Shown: positions 55,963-64,000 of the stretch, one piece after another
Layout of the letters: each line of letters opens with the position of its first letter
Position numbering within the stretch: the stretch's first letter is position 1
Source: Lachnospiraceae bacterium
GTDB taxonomy: Bacteria > Bacillota > Clostridia > Lachnospirales > Lachnospiraceae
NCBI GenBank assembly: GCA_017469945.1
Contig: JAFUFI010000006.1
Span: forward strand, 1-64,000
Reading direction: 5' to 3'
Length of the DNA stretch: 64,000 nt
Translations under genes and position numbers: made by a program
Notes under the pieces: model-generated
Databases searched by the model: none
What the model saw: only the letters and a program-made list of their open reading frames with translations
Told to the model about the DNA's origin: nothing

Positions 55963-58559
55963 TATTCATTTCCTCCTTCCGGCTCAAACTCAAACACTTC
56001 TATATCTTCTTTCAAAATCTTTTTAGGGTTTTCTTTAACACTTTCTTTTACATCTTCTTTTATCTCATCTTCAGGCTTTATAGCCCCAAGAACGATATCA
56101 TACAGATCCATCATATCCTTATGCGAAGCTTTGACGGCTTCCATATCTCCGCGCTTTGCCGCATCCTCAAGAGCCTTTGCTTTCTCTGAAAGCTTACCGG
56201 CTCCTATCATCTTTGAGGAGCTCTTGATGGCGTGAACCTGTGTGGCATAATCTTCAAGGATTCCGTTTTCCAAAGCATCTGCCATCCTCTGCTTTTTGAC
56301 GGAGGATTCTTTTCTGTACTGCTCCAAGATAGTCTTGTAAAAATCCGGCTCATCCTGGCAGTAGTGCATACCGGTAAAGACATCTACATCTACGGCTTTA
56401 AGCCTGTCAAAAAGATCGTCTTTGGGGTTAAAAGCCGGAATCTGCTTATTAACATCTTCAACAGGGCCCATAACCGCCGGTTTAACATCCTTTTTATGGT
56501 TTTTGGCCTTACCCTTTACGATAAGAGCGGGCGGGAGTACGTGTTTTAATACTCTCTCAAGCTCAACATTGTCAACAGGCTTTGCTATAAATCCGTCAAA
56601 GCCGTTTCTCTTAAACATCTCACGCGCGCTGCTTACGGAGTTGGCGGTAAAGGCTATGATGGGCGTAACAGCCTTTATCCTTGTCTGGTCGCTGCGGATA
56701 CGTTTCATAGCTTCGACGCCGTCCATAACAGGCATCATATGGTCCATAAGTATCACATCATACTCGTTTTGTCTGCAGAGCTCTATCGCCTCCTGGCCGG
56801 ATTCGCAGGTTGTTACGTACATTCCGTATCTGCGAAGCATTCCCGCGGAAACTATAAGGTTCATCGGCTCATCATCAACGACAAGGACGCGGACTCCGGG
56901 GAATGAAATTTCCTCGTCGTCATCTATCGTATCTCCCGGCTTACTGTTTAAAATACCGACTACGGGGAAGCAGTAGAAGGGCTTAGGCATAACCCTGACC
57001 TTTGAGTTTTTCGGTCTGCAGAGCTCCTCGGGATTCGCGATAACGGTGACAAGTATATTCTGCGCAAGATGCTCAATATAATCGACCGACCCGTTGTACT
57101 CCTCCGGCCCCACAAAAAGATGAGTGAGAGTCTTGTTTACCGTAAGCGCCCTTAAAGCATCAAGATTGTCCACTCTGTGCATGGTTACTTTCAGTCCGGT
57201 AACAAGATTTTTGACCATCTCATCGTAAAACTCTCTTACGTGAGGATTGGGATATTTCTCAAAGTGAAGAAATGCGCCGAGGCTGATGGATTCTCTGTCT
57301 TTTACCGACATACAGACCGAAGGATCGACTATACGGTTGGGGATACTGACCTTTACGCAGGTTCCCTCTCCGGGAGTACTGTCGACTATCATAAATCCGC
57401 CAAGAGCCTTGGTAAATCCGTGAACTATCATAATTCCAAGGCCAAGTCCGCCGGTAGATCTGTCTCTTCCCGAATCCGCCTTGTAAAAGCCCTCGTACAT
57501 CTGCTCAAGCTGGGCTTCATCCATACCGATTCCGGTATCTCTTACTTCTATCAAAAGATTGATACCGTATTCGTGGGGAACCGACGATACGTGGACGTAA
57601 ACGCCGCCTTCATTTGTAAACTTGATACCGTTTATTATAAGGTGCCAGAGTATTTTCTTAAGCTTTCCCACATCGGTATTCATAACCGATGGCAATGAGG
57701 GGTCAACATTTATTACAAGCTCAAGATCTTTTTTTCTGTGGGGCTCGAGCTCGCTTACAATATCGTTGAAAACCGAGGAAAGCATATAGTCCTCGTAGTT
57801 GTTTGCAACGTCGTTTCTGTCTATCTCGGAAAAGTCCAAAACATTGGTTATCTGCTCGCCGATACGCTTTCCCGCCTCCATGATAGACACAAGCTTTTCT
57901 TTTCTTTCGGGATCTGTCTCCTCGCTTATCTCCATAGAGCAGATTCCCTGTATAGTGTTTATCGGAGTCCTTATCTCATGCGAAACATTGGCAATAAAGT
58001 CGTTAAGTCTGCCCGTGGACTCGTTAAGCTTTTCAATCTCTTCTTTGGACTGGCCGAGGATCGCCTGCCACTTCTTAATAATAATCCTTGCAAGCTGCGC
58101 ATCCGCCGTAACAATGGCGACATGTAAAACAAGCCTCGATATTACAAGAGGAGTGAAGGTCTCTCCGCTTAGAAGAAGCGTGATGATCGCGTAGAGCATC
58201 GTAAAATAATAGGTACACTGGCTAAGGGTAACAAGGGATGCTATACCCGTCAGCGTGTATAAAAACATTACAATGCAGATGACTACGGCAAGATCGAAGA
58301 AACTGGTGTCGTGGGTTCCGTAGTAAAAGTATGTAACCATCATAAGGAGCGAACAGATCCAAAGCCTCAGATGTCCGCTTCCCACTTTTGAGAAATATAT
58401 ATACCAGGCAAGGATAACTCCGCCGAAGATAAGGAAAGCCACCCATTTTTCCCAGTTCATTACAAAAATCTCGGCCACAAGTATAGCTGAAAAAACCGTG
58501 TAGGCCAAAAGCATCAAAAGATGCGAAGATGTGAAAAGTTCGTCTTTACTGTTGTCCAT
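55962..58559 (-). CDS. Hybrid sensor histidine kinase with pseudo-receiver, receiver and HPt
   Basis: Membrane helices occupy about 12-155. HisKA has His194 (FIANVSHEIRTPINTIQG). The ATPase domain follows (IINGIKFTNEGG, DTGIGM, GGLGLGIMIVHGF). Residues about 425-540 resemble a receiver fold without the phosphoacceptor motif (LFVGPEEYNG, VIANPEEL, PKPFYCFPVVG), a pseudo-receiver. The true receiver (about 555-680) has Asp606 (DVILMDHMMPVMDG). The HPt has His776 (VHAIKSSSKMIGAG), then an acidic/basic 35-residue tail. It starts directly after the GGDEF frame's stop and overlaps the HK-DegV gene by one base, so all are in one operon. Confidence 0.93.
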   Translation of the reverse strand: MDNSKDELFTSSHLLMLLAYTVFSAILVAEIFVMNWEKWVAFLIFGGVILAWYIYFSKVGSGHLRLWICSLLMMVTYFYYGTHDTSFFDLAVVICIVMFLYTLTGIASLVTLSQCTYYFTMLYAIITLLLSGETFTPLVISRLVLHVAIVTADAQLARIIIKKWQAILGQSKEEIEKLNESTGRLNDFIANVSHEIRTPINTIQGICSMEISEETDPERKEKLVSIMEAGKRIGEQITNVLDFSEIDRNDVANNYEDYMLSSVFNDIVSELEPHRKKDLELVINVDPSLPSVMNTDVGKLKKILWHLIINGIKFTNEGGVYVHVSSVPHEYGINLLIEVRDTGIGMDEAQLEQMYEGFYKADSGRDRSTGGLGLGIMIVHGFTKALGGFMIVDSTPGEGTCVKVSIPNRIVDPSVCMSVKDRESISLGAFLHFEKYPNPHVREFYDEMVKNLVTGLKVTMHRVDNLDALRALTVNKTLTHLFVGPEEYNGSVDYIEHLAQNILVTVIANPEELCRPKNSKVRVMPKPFYCFPVVGILNSKPGDTIDDDEEISFPGVRVLVVDDEPMNLIVSAGMLRRYGMYVTTCESGQEAIELCRQNEYDVILMDHMMPVMDGVEAMKRIRSDQTRIKAVTPIIAFTANSVSSAREMFKRNGFDGFIAKPVDNVELERVLKHVLPPALIVKGKAKNHKKDVKPAVMGPVEDVNKQIPAFNPKDDLFDRLKAVDVDVFTGMHYCQDEPDFYKTILEQYRKESSVKKQRMADALENGILEDYATQVHAIKSSSKMIGAGKLSEKAKALEDAAKRGDMEAVKASHKDMMDLYDIVLGAIKPEDEIKEDVKESVKENPKKILKEDIEVFEFEPEGGNE

Positions 58560-59168
58560 TTACTCTTCCCTCACCTTGTCACGTTTATGATCCATACTCT
58601 CTGTTTCAACAGTAAGATCAACCAGACTGCTATAGCTGTTTTTCTTCCAGGCGCTCATCACTCTCTCCGTCACCCGGCTTACATTATATTCATTGATCTC
58701 AGGTAGCATAAGGAAAAAGTGGTTATTTCCTATCTGCATCATAATATCGCTGTTTCTTAAAGTCTCCTGAAGAAGGCTCCTGATACTTATCATTATCTTT
58801 TCTTTTTCGGTTTCCGTAATGTCCTTCGGAATAAACTTAGCGGTAAAGAGCATCTTATAGGCGGTTCCGTGGTATCTGTCCATATACCGAACCATATATC
58901 TGTAGACGTTTCCAAAGGCCTCTTTACCCATCCACATAGCGTTTTGAGGAATGTTTCTCTCCTCAAGGATTGTTGTAAGCATTGCAAGATTTATGTCTGA
59001 GGGTATGTCATCCTCCGGATCCGTTCCTTTGTAGAGGGAGTATCCGTGCTTTCCGTTGTTTTTGATAACATAAAGCGCCTTGTCGCAAAGTCTGAAAAGC
59101 TCTTCATAGTCTCTTCCCTGTTCAGGAACGAAGACCGCTCCTATGGAGGCTCCTAATGGAATACTCAT
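58560..59168 (-). CDS. Downstream frame of a split REC-GGDEF gene
   Basis: This frame starts at an ATG overlapping the upstream frame's TGA (ATGA, 59165-59168). Its opening PLGASIGAVFVPEQGRDYEE and ALYVIKNNGKHGYSLYKG are plainly the second half of a GGDEF domain, so it cannot fold alone. The last 120 residues are the degenerate third domain also found at 45688-47031 (LRNSDIMMQIGNNHFFLMLP). Expression needs a -1 shift at 59171-59177 or a restart at the ATG. If joined, the product would be 452 residues, close to the 447 of its paralogue. Alternatively the split is a one-base loss or a sequencing error. Confidence 0.8.
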   Translation of the reverse strand: MSIPLGASIGAVFVPEQGRDYEELFRLCDKALYVIKNNGKHGYSLYKGTDPEDDIPSDINLAMLTTILEERNIPQNAMWMGKEAFGNVYRYMVRYMDRYHGTAYKMLFTAKFIPKDITETEKEKIMISIRSLLQETLRNSDIMMQIGNNHFFLMLPEINEYNVSRVTERVMSAWKKNSYSSLVDLTVETESMDHKRDKVREE

Positions 59169-59917
59169 ATCGGGCCCATCATCCTCTTTGCTTCGCTTAA
59201 AAGGTTTTGGTTTACCCCTTCCGAAAATCTGCTTATGTCGGACTCCTCTTCAAGGCCCTTTGCGAACACAAGAAATTCATCTCCGCCGATACGGCCGAAA
59301 ACAGAAGGAAAGAGCATATTGTTTTTGATGATACCCGCGAATGCGGAAAGAACACGGTCACCCATATCGTGACCATAGATATCATTAACCAGCTTAAAGG
59401 AATCAAGATCGAGGATCATAAGAGTTCCCGATCTCTCGGCACAAAGCTCGGATATCCGAAGCCCTGCATTATACTTGTTTAAAAAACCGGTCAGCTTGTC
59501 TATCGTGGCTTCTTCTTCATATTTAAGAATCTTGCCGTGGGTACTTAAAACATTTTCTACGCGCCTTACAAGGACATCGGGATCGAAGGGTTTTCTGACA
59601 TAGTCCGCAACCCCCATCTCAAATCCCTTGCTTTCGCTGGATTTGTCCTCATCCGCTGTAAGAAAGATGATGGGAGTATTCTGCACACCGAGCTTTTTTT
59701 CAAGCTCCCTGTACTTCTCGTAGGTCTCAAAGCCGTCCATCTCGGGCATATTTATGTCCAAAAGAATAAGGTCCGGCGCCCCGTTCTCTTTCACATACTC
59801 CAATAATCCTTTTCCTGAAACAAGAGCCGTTGCACGGAAATTATTCTTGGATAAAATGTGTCCGGCCATTTTCAGATTCGTCACGTCATCATCTACAATG
59901 ATCACCCAGGATGCCAT
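59165..59917 (-). CDS. Response regulator with GGDEF domain, truncated by frameshift
   Basis: The receiver (about 1-122) has acceptor Asp54 (DLILLDINMPEMDG) and Lys109 in VRKPF. The GGDEF domain starts at about 138 (DKLTGFLNKYNAG) and has an intact RIGGDEFLVF (211-215). The frame then ends early at TGA (59165-59167), in the middle of the GGDEF fold, after RMMGPI. Homology continues in the -1 frame. A GGGCCCG heptamer phased as G GGC CCG lies two codons before the stop. AGGAGA precedes the ATG. It is first in the gene series running to the clostripain-like gene. As ended here, the cyclase domain would be incomplete. Confidence 0.85.
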   Translation of the reverse strand: MASWVIIVDDDVTNLKMAGHILSKNNFRATALVSGKGLLEYVKENGAPDLILLDINMPEMDGFETYEKYRELEKKLGVQNTPIIFLTADEDKSSESKGFEMGVADYVRKPFDPDVLVRRVENVLSTHGKILKYEEEATIDKLTGFLNKYNAGLRISELCAERSGTLMILDLDSFKLVNDIYGHDMGDRVLSAFAGIIKNNMLFPSVFGRIGGDEFLVFAKGLEEESDISRFSEGVNQNLLSEAKRMMGPI

Positions 59918-60100
59918 AAATCTCTCCTAAACCTTTTGGGGTCTCTCCTCCCCGTATTTCGAGCCTACGCCACCTTGAATTGTACCATACCCGCCGCAAG
60001 TATTCTACAAAAGAGCGCTAATTCTTTACCCTATTTGACAGAATAAGCGGCGATGAGTTTTTTTATTTTCTACTACAGACGTTACCCCACTTTATCATAA

Positions 60101-60523
60101 TTAATTCCCAAACATTTCGCTCATCGTTCTCCAGCCGAGAACAGCGCATTTTACACGAGCAGGCATATGCGAGACGCTCTCAAGTATGCCTGCTTCTTCC
60201 AGCTCTTCTTTCTCCTCGTCTGAGATTTTTTCCTTGATCATACGCATAAAGATATCCGCCAGGTGAAGAGCTTCCTCCTTGGTCTTTCCGATGATCAGAT
60301 CCAGCATAATATCCGCAGAAGCCTGAGATATGGCGCATCCGTCTCCCTCGTAAGCACCGTCTGTTATCACTCCGTCTTCCACCTTCAGATTCAGTATAAT
60401 ATCGTCTCCGCAGGAGGGGTTTACCCCCTCAAGAGAAAAGTTTGCCCCCTCGATGGAGTGCTTATGGTAAGGATTTAAGTTATGTTCATTTATTATTTCA
60501 TTGTAAAAAGTGTTTGTGCTCAT
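60101..60523 (-). CDS. sufU: SufU-type iron-sulfur cluster scaffold/sulfur acceptor
   Basis: SufU receives sulfur from SufS in Gram-positive SUF systems. The three conserved cysteines lie in NPSCGDDIILNL, YEGDGCAISQASADIM and PARVKCAVLGWRTM, in the standard order, with an Asp after the first (the zinc ligand). The length of 140 residues is typical. It follows sufS by one base and is last in the operon. No terminator hairpin was found between it and the GGDEF gene's promoter region, only AT-rich sequence. Confidence 0.96.
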   Translation of the reverse strand: MSTNTFYNEIINEHNLNPYHKHSIEGANFSLEGVNPSCGDDIILNLKVEDGVITDGAYEGDGCAISQASADIMLDLIIGKTKEEALHLADIFMRMIKEKISDEEKEELEEAGILESVSHMPARVKCAVLGWRTMSEMFGN

Positions 60524-60524
60524 T

Positions 60525-61742
60525 TTAATATCCCATTCTGCTTCTGATTCCGGACAGTACTTCGATAAATCTGTCTATCTCTTCTTCGGTATTGTAAAAA
60601 GCGACGCTCATCCTTGTACTGGACATAATCCCGAGGTGCTTATGCAGCGGCTGAGCGCAGTGGTGTCCCGCACGGACTGCAATGTCACTGTCTGCAAATA
60701 TCTGTGATACATCGTGGGGATGCACTCCCTCTACCTGAAATGCGATGATCCCGTGATGATCCTCGGCATTTTCTCCACCGATTATCTTTATATGAGGCAT
60801 TTCTTTCATCTTGTCAAAAGCCCTTTTGGTCAGCATATCTTCGCGCTTACTGATAAAGTCAAAACCGTACTTTTCGATAAACTCTATTGCCGCAAGAAGA
60901 CCTGCTGCCCCGCCTGCATTAACGGTTCCGGCTTCGAACTTATGCGGAACATCGGCAAATGTGGTCCTTTCCTTCGTAACAGATTCTATCATCTCTCCGC
61001 CGTAAAGAAAAGGCGGCATCTTACCTAACAGTTCCTTCTTTCCGTAGAGGACGCCGATACCCATCGGTGCGTACATTTTATGTCCGGAAAATGCAAAGAA
61101 ATCCGCGTCAAGGTCTTTTACATCGACTGCCATATGGGGCACAGACTGTGATCCGTCGACGACTATGACTCCACCCTTTTCGTGGACCATCTTTGCCATA
61201 GTCTTTACGTCGTTCACTCTTCCAAGGACATTGGAAACCTGAGTTATGGCAAGAAGCCTTGTCTTCTCCGAAAGAAGTCCCAAAAGCGTATCAAGATCAA
61301 ACCTTCCGTCCTTTTCACAATCGTACCAGATAACCTTAGCTCCGGTTACGTTAGCCACCTGCTGCCAGGGAAGGAAGTTGCTGTGGTGCTCCGCAACGCT
61401 TACGATTATCTCGTCCCCTTCTTTAATGAAGTTCATCCCGTAGCTGTAGGCCACAAGATTAAGACTCTCCGACGCGTTTCTCGTAAATATGATCTCCTCG
61501 GGGGCAGCATCTATAAACCTCGCCGCAGCGCTTCTTGCCTTTTCGTAATCCTCCGTAGCGCGAAGACTTAAATCGTAAAGACCGCGCATAGGGTTTGCGT
61601 TGTCATTTTCGTAATACCTTGAAACTGCGTCAAGAACGCATTTCGGTTTTTGAACAGTCGCGCTGTTATCAAGGTATGCAAGGGATGTGCTGTTTATCAA
61701 AGGGAATTCTTCCCTGATTCTTTTTTCTGTATCTGTAATCAT
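60525..61742 (-). CDS. sufS: Cysteine desulfurase SufS
   Basis: A group II PLP cysteine desulfurase. The PLP Lys lies in FFAFSGHKMYAPMGIGVLYG and the catalytic Cys in IAVRAGHHCAQPLHKHLG. Other family blocks are AYLDNSATVQKPKCVLDA, FTRNASESLNLVAYS and VVDGSQSVPHMAVDV. The length of 405 residues is normal. It lies between sufD (8-base gap) and sufU, so sulfur transfer partners are adjacent. Confidence 0.98.
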   Translation of the reverse strand: MITDTEKRIREEFPLINSTSLAYLDNSATVQKPKCVLDAVSRYYENDNANPMRGLYDLSLRATEDYEKARSAAARFIDAAPEEIIFTRNASESLNLVAYSYGMNFIKEGDEIIVSVAEHHSNFLPWQQVANVTGAKVIWYDCEKDGRFDLDTLLGLLSEKTRLLAITQVSNVLGRVNDVKTMAKMVHEKGGVIVVDGSQSVPHMAVDVKDLDADFFAFSGHKMYAPMGIGVLYGKKELLGKMPPFLYGGEMIESVTKERTTFADVPHKFEAGTVNAGGAAGLLAAIEFIEKYGFDFISKREDMLTKRAFDKMKEMPHIKIIGGENAEDHHGIIAFQVEGVHPHDVSQIFADSDIAVRAGHHCAQPLHKHLGIMSSTRMSVAFYNTEEEIDRFIEVLSGIRSRMGY

Positions 61743-61750
61743 CTTAAGCC

Positions 61751-62860
61751 TTATTCCTCATCCTCTCCGGTATAAGCGGAGATTCTTCTGCGGGTTCTTT
61801 CGTCCTCAATCATTCTTTCCACAAAAGCTACCTTGCTCCTTGCGATCATACGGTAAACCTCGCCCTCGTCTATTCCTCTGGACTGCAGATAAAAAACCTG
61901 CTTTTCGTCGGGTTTTCCGATGGTTGCCCCGTGGCTTCCCTCCACATCCTCTTCGTCGCAAAGGATAAGGGGGATCGTCTTGTTTTCACAGGAATCGTCG
62001 ATAATAAGAACATCCTCCGCCTCAGCTCCCTTGGAAGCTGCGCACCCCTTATGGAAATCTATCGTACCTCTAAAAAGCTTTTTAGCATTTCCTTTAAGTA
62101 CGCCGGAGGCCTTGATATTACTCTCGCTTCGGGGTCCGGTGTGGTCTGCGACATAGTTCATATCGAGGTTATCCTCTCCGTCAAGATCGTAAGCAAGATT
62201 TGATTCGAATCTGCTTCTTGCCCCCTCTAAGGAACTGAAGGCGCCGTAGGCGCAGCTTTTTCCGCCAAGTATAAGCTGGATAAGCTTAAAGCTTCCGTCC
62301 TCTTTTACGTTTCCGCCTATATCGTTGTAAAATCTGCAACTTTTCTCAAGGGTCTGCACCTGTATAAGGGTAAGAGACGCGCCCTTTTCGATGCGGTATC
62401 TACTCTGGATAAAGATTTCCGCTTCCCCCGCATCCTTGGAAGTAACAAACTGTATTACCGTAGCCGAAGTCCCGGGTCCTACTCTAAACTCCGAGATATT
62501 TCCGAAGTTTCCCTTTGACGTATAGGTAAAGTCCTGGTATAAGGGCTTTTCGTATTTTACATCCTCTCCGAATTCATATACGATTAAAGGAGCTCCGCTC
62601 TTTCCAAGCTCCCCCGCAAACTCTCCTCCAAAGCCTGTTCTTAAACCTTTTCCGAAGGAAGGTCTTGATCCCATTTCCGGAGTTAAATTCTCCGGATTTA
62701 CTTCGTCACTGTCGTAACCTACGGTTAGCGTCTTTTTACAGACTCCTTCAGGTATTTCCTCTTTGTATTCATATTCCTCAAAGTCAAAATCTATCTCCGC
62801 CTCGCAATCGTTCATACGAAGCTTATTCCAGGTTTTGACCGGAAGTGTGTTTATCTTCAT
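61751..62860 (-). CDS. sufD: Fe-S assembly protein SufD
   Basis: The beta-helix protein of the SufBC2D scaffold. The family parts are visible: SLTLIQVQTLEKSCRFYNDI, LAYDLDGEDNLDMNYVADHT and, at the C-terminus, EDVEGSHGATIGKPDEKQVF followed by YLQSRGIDEGEVYRMIARS. The conserved His of GSHGATIG is present. At 369 residues it is slightly short, as in many Clostridia. Its start overlaps the sufB stop by one base, so translation is coupled. Confidence 0.95.
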   Translation of the reverse strand: MKINTLPVKTWNKLRMNDCEAEIDFDFEEYEYKEEIPEGVCKKTLTVGYDSDEVNPENLTPEMGSRPSFGKGLRTGFGGEFAGELGKSGAPLIVYEFGEDVKYEKPLYQDFTYTSKGNFGNISEFRVGPGTSATVIQFVTSKDAGEAEIFIQSRYRIEKGASLTLIQVQTLEKSCRFYNDIGGNVKEDGSFKLIQLILGGKSCAYGAFSSLEGARSRFESNLAYDLDGEDNLDMNYVADHTGPRSESNIKASGVLKGNAKKLFRGTIDFHKGCAASKGAEAEDVLIIDDSCENKTIPLILCDEEDVEGSHGATIGKPDEKQVFYLQSRGIDEGEVYRMIARSKVAFVERMIEDERTRRRISAYTGEDEE

Positions 62861-64000
62861 CAGCCGATACTTCCTTTCATTTCAAGGGTGATGAGATTGT
62901 TCATCTCTACCGCGTACTCAAGAGGCAGCTCCTTGCTTACATTGTCCGCAAAGCCTCTTACTATAAGGGCTCTCGCTTCCTCCTCCGAAAGTCCGCGGCT
63001 CATAAGATAAAACACGGTCTCATCGCTGATTCTTCCAATCTTTGCCTCATGTCCGACGTCTGCGTCAGCGCATCGTACATCCATGGCGGGGATTGTATCC
63101 GACCTGCTGATATCGTCAACCATCAAAGACTCGCAGGATACCGCTGACTTGCTGCCCTTTGCCTTCGCTCCGATGACTACGGCGCTTCTGAAAGTATTTA
63201 TACCTCCATCCTTACTGATGGACCTTGTATTTACGTATGACGATGTCTCCGGCGCATTATGTACGATCTTTGTTCCCGTATCAAGGTTTTGTCCGTTTCC
63301 GGCAAATGTAACTCCGGTAAACTCGCTCCTTGCACCCTTTCCGTTAAGAACGCTCATCGGATAGAGATAAGAAACATGGGATCCGAAAGAGCCCGATATC
63401 CACTCGATCTTTCCGCCTTCGTCAACGATGGCTCTCTTGGTATTAAGGTTGTACATATTTTTCGACCAGTTCTCTATTGTAGAGTAGCGAAGGGTCGCAT
63501 TCTTTCCCACAAAGAGCTCAACACATCCCGCATGCAGATTGGCCACATTGTACTTAGGGGCTGAGCAGCCTTCGATAAAGTGAAGGTACGCGTCATCTTC
63601 AACTATTATCAGCGTGTGCTCGAACTGTCCCGCTCCCTTGGCGTTTAATCTAAAGTACGACTGAAGGGGAATATCAAGATGAACTCCCTTAGGCACATAA
63701 ACAAAGGATCCGCCGGACCAGACTGCTCCGTGAAGAGCGGCGAATTTATGATCCGTAGGCGGGACAAGAGTCATAAACTTTTCCTTTATAAGCTCTGCGT
63801 ACTCCCCGCGAAGCGCGCTCTCAATATCCGTGTAAACAACGCCTCTTTCGGATACTTCCTTGCGGACGTTATGGTATACAAGTTCCGAGTCGTACTGAGC
63901 TCCGACTCCCGCAAGGGACTTTCTCTCCGCTTCGGGAATACCCAGTCTCTCGAAAGTATCTTTTATATCCTCGGGAACATCGTCCCAATTTGTCTGCATT
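62860..64000 (-). CDS. sufB: Fe-S assembly protein SufB, 5' end outside the window
   Basis: The scaffold partner of SufD. Clear SufB blocks: WDDVPEDIKDTFERLGIPEA, HAAVWSGG-region VWSGGSFVYVPKGVHLDI, IVEDDAYLHFIEGCSAPKYN, and the C-terminal AKIGRISDETVFYLMSRGLS. SufB is normally about 465-470 residues, with about 80-90 residues before WDDVPED; only 379 codons are inside, so the Met at 63997-63999 is internal and the true start, and sufC, lie beyond the edge. Confidence 0.96.
   Translation of the reverse strand, partial: MQTNWDDVPEDIKDTFERLGIPEAERKSLAGVGAQYDSELVYHNVRKEVSERGVVYTDIESALRGEYAELIKEKFMTLVPPTDHKFAALHGAVWSGGSFVYVPKGVHLDIPLQSYFRLNAKGAGQFEHTLIIVEDDAYLHFIEGCSAPKYNVANLHAGCVELFVGKNATLRYSTIENWSKNMYNLNTKRAIVDEGGKIEWISGSFGSHVSYLYPMSVLNGKGARSEFTGVTFAGNGQNLDTGTKIVHNAPETSSYVNTRSISKDGGINTFRSAVVIGAKAKGSKSAVSCESLMVDDISRSDTIPAMDVRCADADVGHEAKIGRISDETVFYLMSRGLSEEEARALIVRGFADNVSKELPLEYAVEMNNLITLEMKGSIG

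Noticed and set aside
1..64000. Prophage or integrated plasmid
   Set aside because: No integrase, capsid, portal, terminase, replication or partition genes were found.

Overview
The window looks like a low-to-moderate GC chromosome segment of an anaerobic Firmicute, most likely a gut or rumen Lachnospiraceae (Butyrivibrio-like). This is inferred from the gene families, not from a search. The pointers are a hup-rqcP-divIC-tilS-hpt-ftsH block without the sporulation genes that usually sit inside it, a two-gene galK/type-II galT set, phosphoketolase, intracellular GH27, GH13 and GH127 glycosidases, a SufBDSU operon and many hybrid histidine kinases.

Layout. 1-5530 is a worn, accessory-looking edge. 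It holds the 5' tip of an IS110 transposase, three genes with large internal losses (methyltransferase, L-serine dehydratase, ketopantoate reductase), an AlbA_2/Schlafen-type ATPase gene preceded by a phased array of ACTTCACT octamers, a membrane-bound XRE regulator and a 37-bp perfect palindrome. 5527-19600 carries alpha-galactosidase, pgi, hflX, a 7TMR-DISM hybrid kinase, a SUV3-like helicase, exonuclease III, a TrzA/MtaD-type amidohydrolase, a YerB-like lipoprotein and tRNA-Leu(UAA). 19644-33916 is mostly housekeeping: GH13, ftsH, hpt, tilS, divIC, rqcP, hup, a PEGA lipoprotein, cca, a Cof-type HAD phosphatase, MATE and a parvulin-like foldase. 34034-47995 is metabolism and its control: a LeuA-AraC fusion, phosphoketolase, an aminotransferase with its Lrp regulator, a HypE-like AIR-synthase fragment, a 35-residue membrane peptide, galT, galK, an AraC regulator, a REC-GGDEF protein and an OGG-type glycosylase. 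48074-59917 is a possible long operon: a frameshifted REC-GGDEF gene, two hybrid kinases (the second fused to a DegV lipid-binding domain), GH127, a free-methionine sulfoxide reductase and a clostripain-like protease. 60101-64000 is the suf operon, cut by the window edge inside sufB.

The two strongest candidates for undescribed biology are domain fusions. One joins a complete class-II 2-isopropylmalate synthase, including its leucine-sensing domain, to a complete AraC DNA-binding domain (34034-36040), which would make the enzyme its own leucine-responsive regulator. The other joins a membrane histidine kinase and receiver to a full DegV/FakB-type fatty-acid-binding domain (53209-55962), which would link lipid binding to phosphorelay signalling. 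A third notable signal is a correctly phased GGGCCCG slippery heptamer exactly where the second REC-GGDEF gene changes frame (59171-59177). No prophage, CRISPR array or convincing riboswitch was seen.
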